A program made the translations under genes and the position numbers. The notes under the pieces were generated by a model. That model saw nothing but the letters and a program-made list of their open reading frames with translations, was not told where the DNA came from and searched no databases. DNA of 7,314 bases, taken from Anaerolineaceae bacterium (lineage in GTDB: Bacteria; Chloroflexota; Anaerolineae; Anaerolineales; Anaerolineaceae). Positions within the stretch are counted from its first letter, which is position 1. Every line of letters starts with the position of its first letter. The stretch lies in assembly GCA_011620505.1 (NCBI GenBank), contig WOZA01000114.1, forward strand, positions 1 through 7,314, in the 5' to 3' direction. This document shows, in pieces, positions 1 through 5,819 of this stretch.

Positions 1-2141
1 GCGGACTGCAAAACAAAGGGCAGGATGAGATCCCCCGCGCCGAAGCGGTCGCCAACTTCTTTCATCGCAGGCAGCAGAACTTCGTTGAGGATTGTCACTG
101 CCACCGCACCCTGCGGCTGATCGGCGTGCTCGGCGAGAATGGCATCGATATCTTCCTCAATGCCAGCTTTGTGCCGGCGCAGGACTTTCTGGAACAACCT
201 CTCACTGTGGTTCAGCCCTTCAAATGGGTCTGCTTTGGCGGATTGGTCATCCTCACTGGTAACAACCGAGTCGAAATAAGCGATGAAGTCCGGCAGGGCT
301 GCGTCTGAGCGGTTGAAGATCAGGTTTTCCGCCAGTTCGCGTTCGTTAGCCGGGATTTCAGCATAAGGCTTGATCTGCGCGGGATTGATAATGGCCATAT
401 CGAGCCCAGCCTGGACTGCATGATAGAGAAAGACGCTGTTGAGCACCTTGCGTGATGCAGGTGAAAAACCAAAAGAGACGTTGCTGACGCCCAGGGATGT
501 ATGCACCCCCGGCAGCTCTTTCTTGATCAGGCGAATACCTTCCAGAGTCTGGATGGCAGAATCGCGGTAGATTTCTTCCCCGGTGGAGAGGGTAAAGGTC
601 AGGTCATCAATGACGAGATCTTCAGGCCGCAGATCATACTCTGCCGCCAGCTCCACCAATCGGCGGGCGATCTGCAGTTTGCGTTCGGCTGTGCGCGCCA
701 TGCCTTCTTCATCGATCGTCAGCCCCAGCACAGCCGCGCCGTGCTGGCGGGCAAGCGCAAAAATGCGCCGGGGTTTGGCGTCGCCAGCCTCAAAGTTGGT
801 GGAGTTGATCAAACAGCGCCCAGGAACAGTCTCAAGAGCCGCCTCGACCACATCAGGTTCAGTCGTATCGATCACCAGCGGCACCGGCACTTCGAGGGTC
901 AGGCGCTTCACCAATCGGCGCATCATCTCCGCTTCGTCGCTGCGTTCGGTGACGGCCACGCTGACATCGAGGGCGTGCGCGCCAAAATCCACCTGGTCGC
1001 GGGCAATTTGCAGCATGCCGTCGTAGTCCTCAGCCAGCAGCAAGCGCTTGAAGGCGCGGGAACCCTGGGCATTGAGGCGCTCACCGATGACAAAGGGAGC
1101 AGGCTGCTGCTCGATTGCCACTGCCTGGACCGAAGAAGCCAGGGAGGCGAAAGTTTCCGGTTCGATTTTTGAAGGGGTGATGTTGGCAATTTTTTGGCTC
1201 AGAGCCTGGATATGGGCAGGTGTGGTGCCGCAGCACCCGCCGACAACCCGGATGCCGTAACGGCTGACATATTCAGATAGGGCAGACGAGAATTCCTCTG
1301 CCTGCATGGGATAAACCGCCTCACCATCGACGTTCATCGGCAAGCCAGCGTTGGGGATGCAGGAAATGGGCAGTTGCGAGTGCTCGCTCAGGTAGGAGAT
1401 CGCTCCGCGCATGTGCTCGGGACCAGTGGAACAATTGATCCCAACCACATCCACGCCCGTGCCTTCGAGGATCGAGAGCACGGCAGTGATGTCGGTGCCG
1501 AGCAGCATTTTGCCGTTGACATCGAGCGTAACCTGTGCCTGGATAGGCAGCCTGATGCCTTCCTCTTCGAAAGCCAGGTGGATGCCGTGAATGGTAGCCT
1601 TGACTTCCAGGATGTCATTGGAGGTCTCGATCAACAACAGATCCGCGCCGCCCTGGATCAGCCCGCGGGCTTGCTCGCGGAAAATGTCCACCAGCTGGTC
1701 GTAACTGATGTTAGACATTTCAGGATCGTTGGTGGAAATGAGTTTTCCCGAGGGGCCAATGGAGCCGGCGACGAAGCGAGGTTTATCGGGTGTGGTAAAT
1801 TCATCCGCGGCTTTACGGGCGATCTGTGCTGCGGCAAAATTGATCTCGTGAGTTTTATCTGCAAGGCCGTAATCAGCCAGGGTGAGTCGGTTAGCCCTGA
1901 AACTGTCGGTTTCGACGACATCAGCGCCAGCCTCGAGGTAAGCTCGGTGAATCCTGGCAACAGTTTGAGGAGAAGAAAGCGTGAGATAGTCATTACAGCC
2001 CAGGTAGCGCTCTCCGCCAAAATCCTCGGCGGTTAGTTTCTGCAGCTGCAGCATGGTGCCCATGGCACCATCGAAGATCAGCACGCGCTTGTCAAGCTCC
2101 CTGAGATAAGAGTCATTCTTGGTCAGATTCTTGTTGGTCAT
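1..2141 (-). CDS. metH: Cobalamin-dependent methionine synthase MetH, N-terminal 713 residues (3' end outside window)
   Basis: The reading frame is open from the ATG at 2141 to the left edge, so the C-terminus is missing. MetH transfers a methyl group from 5-methyltetrahydrofolate via cobalamin to homocysteine in the cytoplasm. Three modules are visible. Residues ~10-320 form the homocysteine methyltransferase barrel, with DGAMGTM at 24-30 and the zinc ligands C237 (GINCSTGP) and C303/C304 (GGCCGTTP). Residues ~348-610 form the pterin-binding barrel, with GERLNAQGS at 353-361 and LGVSNVSFGFS at 550-560. Residues ~640-713 form the helical cap of the B12 domain, ending at LPFVLQSA, just where the cobalamin-binding DxHDxG region would follow outside the window. 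The start is supported by AAGGTGG at 2147-2153, 5 nt upstream. The usual Asp-x-Asn of the folate barrel reads LDVSV here (391-395). Whether the SAM-dependent reactivation domain is present cannot be seen. A terminator-bearing leader precedes the gene. Confidence 0.95.
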   Translation of the reverse strand, partial: MTNKNLTKNDSYLRELDKRVLIFDGAMGTMLQLQKLTAEDFGGERYLGCNDYLTLSSPQTVARIHRAYLEAGADVVETDSFRANRLTLADYGLADKTHEINFAAAQIARKAADEFTTPDKPRFVAGSIGPSGKLISTNDPEMSNISYDQLVDIFREQARGLIQGGADLLLIETSNDILEVKATIHGIHLAFEEEGIRLPIQAQVTLDVNGKMLLGTDITAVLSILEGTGVDVVGINCSTGPEHMRGAISYLSEHSQLPISCIPNAGLPMNVDGEAVYPMQAEEFSSALSEYVSRYGIRVVGGCCGTTPAHIQALSQKIANITPSKIEPETFASLASSVQAVAIEQQPAPFVIGERLNAQGSRAFKRLLLAEDYDGMLQIARDQVDFGAHALDVSVAVTERSDEAEMMRRLVKRLTLEVPVPLVIDTTEPDVVEAALETVPGRCLINSTNFEAGDAKPRRIFALARQHGAAVLGLTIDEEGMARTAERKLQIARRLVELAAEYDLRPEDLVIDDLTFTLSTGEEIYRDSAIQTLEGIRLIKKELPGVHTSLGVSNVSFGFSPASRKVLNSVFLYHAVQAGLDMAIINPAQIKPYAEIPANERELAENLIFNRSDAALPDFIAYFDSVVTSEDDQSAKADPFEGLNHSERLFQKVLRRHKAGIEEDIDAILAEHADQPQGAVAVTILNEVLLPAMKEVGDRFGAGDLILPFVLQS

Positions 2142-2155
2142 CTTTGCCACCTTAT

Positions 2156-2181
2156 AAAAAATACCTCACCTGGAGGTATCC
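2156..2181 (-). terminator. Intrinsic terminator in the metH leader (attenuator candidate)
   Basis: Read on the minus strand, ATACCTC (2179-2173) pairs perfectly with GAGGTAT (2167-2161) around a 5-nt loop, CAGGT. Two G-T pairs can extend the base. The last stem base is itself T, giving six consecutive T at 2161-2156. The metH Shine-Dalgarno (2153-2147) begins within 3 nt of the T tract, so there is no room for a promoter between terminator and gene. Any metH transcript must therefore pass through it, which is why I read it as conditional attenuation and not as the end of trmO. Confidence 0.7.
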
Positions 2182-2197
2182 CTTCACAGTCTGTTTG

Positions 2198-2228
2198 ACC
2201 CGTCTCCTGCGCCAGGCAGAAGAGAGGT
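2198..2228 (-). promoter_or_regulatory. Leader RNA hairpin upstream of the metH terminator
   Basis: On the minus strand the arm at 2228-2216 (ACCTCTCTTCTGC) pairs with the arm at 2210-2198 (GCAGGAGACGGGT). This gives 12 pairs, two of them G-T, with a single C-C mismatch and a 5-nt loop, CTGGC. It lies 17 nt before the terminator stem. Its 5' arm contains ACCTC, identical to the core of the terminator's own 5' arm, so it could in principle compete for GAGGT (2167-2163). It does not show the conserved cores of the SAM-I, SAM-II, SAH, cobalamin or T-box elements that I know. The ligand or sensor is unknown. Confidence 0.5.
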
Positions 2229-2242
2229 TAACGAGTAAAGCG

Positions 2243-2271
2243 AGTTTATCATATTAAGGAATGGGCTTCAA
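2243..2271 (-). promoter_or_regulatory. Possible sigma70-type promoter for metH
   Basis: On the minus strand TTGAAG (2271-2266) and TAAACT (2248-2243) are separated by exactly 17 nt. Each box matches four of six consensus positions. Transcription would start near 2236, giving a leader of about 95 nt that contains both the hairpin and the terminator. An alternative -10, TATGAT (2253-2248), overlaps it but has no good -35 box. Transcription arriving from trmO is also possible. Confidence 0.35.
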
Positions 2272-2311
2272 ACTGATTTTGACTTACGCGTTTTACATCG
2301 GGACGCGCAGA

Positions 2312-2725
2312 TTATCCGGATGGGGTTGGTCGAAGGGCAATTTTGATGTCTACCACCGGAGTGCCATCGACTGCCTCCATGCCGCAGAGGCGCAAGCGGT
2401 TACCCTCCACTGCCAGCACCTCCACCAGGTGAACGCCGATCGGATTCGGGCGGTGGGGGGATCGGGTGCCAAACACACCCCTGGCTGGCATTTGGTGATT
2501 GCCATGAGGCGGGAGTTTCAGCGGCCAGCGTTCAGCAAGGTGCAGCCAGGTTAAGACCAGCAGATGGTCGCCGGCTTGGATGCCATCCAAGCCCTCCGCG
2601 TACTGCGGTTCCAAGATCAACCAGGCTTCCTGCCCGGAACCAATGCCCTGGGGCGGAGCCTTTTCGACTTGAGTCAGATCGGATTCAATCCATCCGATCA
2701 CTTTGAGTTGGTATTCTTCGGGCAT
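2312..2725 (-). CDS. trmO: TrmO/TsaA family (UPF0066) tRNA t6A37 N6-methyltransferase, short form
   Basis: This 137-residue protein matches the TrmO beta-barrel family, in which the E. coli member uses SAM to methylate t6A at position 37 of threonine tRNA, giving m6t6A. Diagnostic motifs are GVFGTRSPHRPNPIG (83-97) and VDGTPVVDIK (119-128), with VIGWIES near the N-terminus (9-15). E. coli TrmO is much longer, about 235 residues with an extra C-terminal domain; this one consists of the barrel only, as in archaeal homologues. I chose the ATG at 2725 because GGAG lies 4 nt upstream (2733-2730); a TTG at 2740 would place that GGAG inside the coding region. It is divergent from the selA-tsaD operon and lies 170 nt upstream of metH on the same strand. 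Substrate specificity of a short form is inferred from family membership. Confidence 0.88.
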   Translation of the reverse strand: MPEEYQLKVIGWIESDLTQVEKAPPQGIGSGQEAWLILEPQYAEGLDGIQAGDHLLVLTWLHLAERWPLKLPPHGNHQMPARGVFGTRSPHRPNPIGVHLVEVLAVEGNRLRLCGMEAVDGTPVVDIKIALRPTPSG

Positions 2726-2755
2726 ATTTCTCCAAATCAATAATCCTGCTACCCA

Positions 2756-2784
2756 ATCATACTCCGTTAATGGGCTAAGAAATA
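2756..2784 (-). promoter_or_regulatory. Possible trmO promoter
   Basis: On the minus strand TATGAT (2761-2756) matches five of six -10 positions and would start transcription near 2749, leaving an mRNA leader of about 24 nt that includes the trmO GGAG. The -35 region, 17 nt further upstream (TATTTC, 2784-2779), is poor. It nearly abuts the -10 box of the divergent operon, so polymerases on the two strands would interfere with each other. Confidence 0.35.
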
Positions 2785-2787
2785 ATG

Positions 2788-2793
2788 TATAAT
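2788..2793 (+). promoter_or_regulatory. -10 box TATAAT of the rightward operon; predicts a leaderless transcript
   Basis: A perfect TATAAT is followed by six bases and then the ATG at 2800, so the canonical start point (+1, seven bases after the last -10 base) falls on the A of that ATG. No convincing -35 box is present at 16-18 nt spacing (CGTTAA at 17 nt). There is no Shine-Dalgarno sequence before 2800, consistent with leaderless initiation. Confidence 0.55.
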
Positions 2794-2799
2794 TTCCGC

Positions 2800-3213
2800 A
2801 TGGAAGATAACCAAAACCAGCCTATCCCCTTTAAGTTTTATTTACCCGGCATGTTAGCGCTCATCATCATCGGAGCGATAGGGATCGCACTGGTCCTCAC
2901 TCTGACATTGCCCACCATTGGTCCGCGCTGGTTGTTTTTCTTCTTCGTGGTCATATTCGTGACAGGTCTTTTCCTGCCTTTCACCTGGTTCTTGAACCTG
3001 CGTTTTCCCTCCATACCCCCAGTTGCACCGCAGGTGATCATCCGCCAGGCGACGTGGTTTGGCATCTTTGCCGCGCTTTTGCTCTGGCTGCAAATGGGAC
3101 GGGTGCTGACCGTACCCCTGGCAATCGTTTTGGCAGCAGCCCTGTTCCTGGTGGAGTTTCTGATCAGGCTCTGGGAACGCAGCCGCTGGAAACCTAACCC
3201 ACAAAGCAACTGA
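2800..3213 (+). CDS. Small four-helix integral membrane protein of unknown function
   Basis: I do not recognise a family. The 137-residue protein has a short polar N-terminus (MEDNQNQPIPFKF) and four hydrophobic segments at about 15-37, 43-66, 82-100 and 103-123. It ends in a basic tail (RLWERSRWKPNPQSN). A proline-rich link (LRFPSIPPVAPQ, 67-78) separates two helical hairpins. No catalytic or metal-binding motif is visible, there is no cysteine, and no signal peptide is needed. By the positive-inside rule the arginine-rich C-terminus should be cytoplasmic, and with four helices so should the N-terminus. An in-frame ATG at 2785 lies just upstream of the TATAAT and is a less likely start. It is the first gene of the operon and its TGA lies 2 nt before the selA ATG, so the two are probably translationally coupled. 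Conservation of that linkage would be the only clue to its role. Confidence 0.72.
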   Translation: MEDNQNQPIPFKFYLPGMLALIIIGAIGIALVLTLTLPTIGPRWLFFFFVVIFVTGLFLPFTWFLNLRFPSIPPVAPQVIIRQATWFGIFAALLLWLQMGRVLTVPLAIVLAAALFLVEFLIRLWERSRWKPNPQSN

Positions 3214-3215
3214 TC

Positions 3216-4583
3216 ATGGTCTCCCTGCGCGACATCCCCTCGGTAGACCAGATTCTTCACAACCCCCGCACCGAGCAGCTTTTGGGGTTCTATGGGCACG
3301 CCTGGACAGTCTCCGCCATCCGCGAGCTTCAGGAGGATCTGCGTCAAAAGCTGCCAAATCTCGCTGAAATGCCCTCCGACGAGGAAGTCATCTCATCGCT
3401 TGAATCCATTCTTGAACATCAATCCCAACCGTCTCTGCGAGCGGTGATCAATGCCACCGGCGTGCTTCTGCATACCAATCTTGGGCGCGCGCCACTATCA
3501 CACGCCGCTCTTGCAGCCGTCGAAAGTGTTGCCAGCGGCTATTCCACCCTCGAATATGACCTTGCCAAAGGATCCCGCGGCAAGCGCGACATACATGCCA
3601 GCGCTCTGCTAACACGCCTGACTGGGTGCGAAAGCGCCCTGGTGGTCAATAACAATGCCGCAGCGGTGCTTCTGGCACTTAGCGCGCTGGCAAAAGGCAA
3701 GAAAGTAGCAATCTCACGCTCACAATTAGTGGAAATTGGCGGCGGCTTCCGCATTCCGGATGTTATGAAGCAATCTGGCGCGAAACTCGTCGAGGTGGGC
3801 ACCACCAACCGCACGCGCCTATCTGATTTTGAGCAGGCCATCGCCGAAGGCGCCGGCATGCTGCTCGTGGCGCATCAATCCAATTTCAGGATCATTGGCT
3901 TCACCGAAGAACCTGCCCTCGAGGACCTTGCCAAATTAGCTCACGAACACAACCTGCCCCTGATGGTGGATCTTGGTTCCGGTGCTCTTCTGGACACAGC
4001 CAAATATGGCCTGGCACATGAAGCCACGGTGCAGGAAACGCTCTCCAAAGGGGCGGATTTGGTCTGCTTCTCTGGCGATAAACTCCTGGGGGGCCCACAG
4101 GCCGGCATTCTGGTCGGCCAGACCGAGCTGCTCTCCAAAATCCGCCGCAACCCACTTTATCGCACTATGCGAGCGGATAAACTCTGCCTGGCGGCGCTTT
4201 CAGCCACCCTTCTTCACTATCTCAAGGGAGAAGCTGAGCAGGAGATCCCACTTTACCAGATGCTCTCCCGCTCGCTTGAAGATCTGACAGCGCAAGTGCA
4301 AAGGTGGATTGATCGCCTCCAGGATGGCAGCGCTTTGGAAGGTCTTTCCACCGTTGGAGGCGGAAGCCTGCCCGGAGAAACCCTGCCCACCTGCCTGTTT
4401 GCATTGAAAGTAAAATCTCCAGCAAAATTTGCTGCCCAACTGAGGGAAGCTAATCCACCGATCATCGCCAGAGTGCAGGAAGATCTGCTGCTGCTCGACC
4501 CGCGCACCGTCCTCCCCTGGCAGGAAGAAACACTCCTAACCTCGCTACAAACCATCCTCCTTGAAAGGAAGGAATTATCATGA
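3216..4583 (+). CDS. selA: L-seryl-tRNA(Sec) selenium transferase (selenocysteine synthase)
   Basis: SelA is a PLP enzyme that converts Ser-tRNA(Sec) to Sec-tRNA(Sec) using selenophosphate, in a large homo-oligomeric cytoplasmic complex. At 455 residues it has the usual bacterial length, including the N-terminal tRNA-binding region (1-~75) that shorter SelA-like ammonia lyases lack. Family motifs are INATGVLLHTNLGRAP (78-93), EVGTTNRT (193-200), DLGSG (252-256), and SGDKLLGGPQAG (286-297) with the PLP lysine K289. NPLYRTMRADK (312-322) carries the arginine pair R316/R319. The segment usually reading KVHTSN in SelA is VAHQSN here (218-223). The ATG follows the upstream stop by 2 nt and has no Shine-Dalgarno sequence, so reinitiation is likely. 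The stop overlaps the next start by 4 nt (ATGA). No selB, selC or selD is visible in this window. Confidence 0.95.
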   Translation: MVSLRDIPSVDQILHNPRTEQLLGFYGHAWTVSAIRELQEDLRQKLPNLAEMPSDEEVISSLESILEHQSQPSLRAVINATGVLLHTNLGRAPLSHAALAAVESVASGYSTLEYDLAKGSRGKRDIHASALLTRLTGCESALVVNNNAAAVLLALSALAKGKKVAISRSQLVEIGGGFRIPDVMKQSGAKLVEVGTTNRTRLSDFEQAIAEGAGMLLVAHQSNFRIIGFTEEPALEDLAKLAHEHNLPLMVDLGSGALLDTAKYGLAHEATVQETLSKGADLVCFSGDKLLGGPQAGILVGQTELLSKIRRNPLYRTMRADKLCLAALSATLLHYLKGEAEQEIPLYQMLSRSLEDLTAQVQRWIDRLQDGSALEGLSTVGGGSLPGETLPTCLFALKVKSPAKFAAQLREANPPIIARVQEDLLLLDPRTVLPWQEETLLTSLQTILLERKELS

Positions 4584-5818
4584 AACAAGATCTTGACGCT
4601 CTTATGCGGAAACACGAGATTAACTATCTCTGGATCAGTGGTCCCGCCCAACACAACCCGAATATGGTCTATTTCACTGGGGATTGCCATGTTACCAACG
4701 CAGACCTTTTCTACATCCCCGGTCAGACGCCCATCCTTCTCCACGGCATGATGGAGCGCGAAGAAGCGGCAAAAACCGGTTATCGCCTGATCAGCTACTC
4801 CAACTACCCGAACCAGCAGTTCTTGACGCTGGCCAATAACGACATGGCTGAAGCCTCCGCCCTGCGCTATAAACAAATCCTGGAAGATATTGGAATTACC
4901 AAGGGCAGGGTTATGCTCTACGGAATGCGTGAATTTGGACCTTTCTTCTCCCTCATCACCCGCCTGCAGCAGCTCCTCCCGGAATTAGCCTTTACAGGCG
5001 ACCCCCTGGACTTGATCATGTTCGAGGCGCGTGCCACCAAAAGTCCGGAAGAGATCGAACGCATCCGCCAGATGGGCATCATTACCACCTCTGTCGTTCA
5101 AAAAACACGCGACCTGCTCACCAGCCACCAGGTTGTTGATGAGACACTCATCAAATCCGACGGGCAACCGCTCACAATTGGCGATGTCAAAGCCCGGATA
5201 AACCTTTGGCTGGCAGAAGCTGGCGTGGAAAATCCTGAAGGTACCATTTTTGCCATCGGGCGTGATGGCGGCATCCCTCACAGCAGCGGCACCCCAAGCG
5301 ACCCAATCAAACTGGGGCAGGCAATCGTCTACGACATCTTCCCCTGCGAAGCCGGCGGCGGCTATTTCTACGACTTCACCCGCACATGGTGCCTGGGGTA
5401 TGCTCCCGACGAAGTTTTGAAGGCTTACGAGCAAGTAAAACAGGTGTACGATACCGTTGTGTCTGAACTGGAAGTTGGCGTCAACCCCGCTCGCTATCAA
5501 GCCCGCACCTGTGAGCTTTACGAAGCCATGGGGCACGAAACGATTCGCCAGAATCCCAAGATTGAGCAGGGCTACATTCACAGTCTCGGTCACGGCGTTG
5601 GGCTGGACGTGCATGAAAAGCCTTTCACCGGTCTCGAAAATGACCCGACCAACCTCCTGAGAGTCGGTTCGGTCATGACAATCGAACCTGGTCTCTACTA
5701 CCCCGAAAAAGGCTTTGGCATCCGCCTGGAAGACACCTGGTATGTCAAGCCCGATCGCACATTCGCCAAGTTTGTGGATTTCCCCATGGATCTGGTGATC
5801 CCCATGAAAGGCGGGTAA
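4580..5818 (+). CDS. M24 family metallopeptidase (Xaa-Pro dipeptidase/aminopeptidase type)
   Basis: This cytoplasmic two-metal peptidase is expected to cleave X-Pro bonds. Residues 1-~145 form a creatinase/prolidase-like N-terminal domain, and ~155-400 the pita-bread catalytic domain. All five metal ligands can be assigned: D252, D265 (YDFTRT), H338 (HSLGHGVGLDVHE), E369 (MTIEPGLY) and E384 (IRLEDT). Histidines H234 (GIPHSSG) and H345 match substrate-binding positions. The two aspartates are 13 residues apart because of a glycine-rich insert; the spacing is usually 11 in aminopeptidase P, prolidase and methionine aminopeptidase. The start overlaps selA by 4 nt and has its own AAGGAAGG (4565-4572), 7 nt upstream. 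The tsaD start follows 1 nt after its stop. Exact substrate cannot be assigned; a creatinase-like or other amidohydrolase activity is less likely but not excluded. Confidence 0.88.
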   Translation: MKQDLDALMRKHEINYLWISGPAQHNPNMVYFTGDCHVTNADLFYIPGQTPILLHGMMEREEAAKTGYRLISYSNYPNQQFLTLANNDMAEASALRYKQILEDIGITKGRVMLYGMREFGPFFSLITRLQQLLPELAFTGDPLDLIMFEARATKSPEEIERIRQMGIITTSVVQKTRDLLTSHQVVDETLIKSDGQPLTIGDVKARINLWLAEAGVENPEGTIFAIGRDGGIPHSSGTPSDPIKLGQAIVYDIFPCEAGGGYFYDFTRTWCLGYAPDEVLKAYEQVKQVYDTVVSELEVGVNPARYQARTCELYEAMGHETIRQNPKIEQGYIHSLGHGVGLDVHEKPFTGLENDPTNLLRVGSVMTIEPGLYYPEKGFGIRLEDTWYVKPDRTFAKFVDFPMDLVIPMKGG

Positions 5819-5819
5819 T

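Noticed and set aside
501..2036. Two plus-strand open frames (about 220 codons each, 501-1172 and 1374-2036)
   Set aside because: Both are antisense to metH, whose frame is continuous and carries all the expected motifs; neither has a recognisable domain or a supporting ribosome binding site that I could see.
2184..2252. 22-codon open frame in the metH leader on the minus strand, ending 5 nt before the terminator stem
   Set aside because: Its position suits a leader peptide, but it has no Shine-Dalgarno, its ATG lies upstream of the predicted transcript start, and it contains no run of methionine codons. It would become credible only if the transcript starts upstream of 2252.
2287..2307. Small inverted repeat (CGCGT...ACGCG) just after the trmO stop
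   Set aside because: Only 5 bp of stem with an 11-nt loop and no T run; too weak to call a terminator.
3211..3243. UGA at the end of the membrane protein gene as a possible selenocysteine codon next to selA
   Set aside because: Reading through adds only nine more sense codons before a TAG, no conserved redox context surrounds it, and the overlapping selA start explains the layout.
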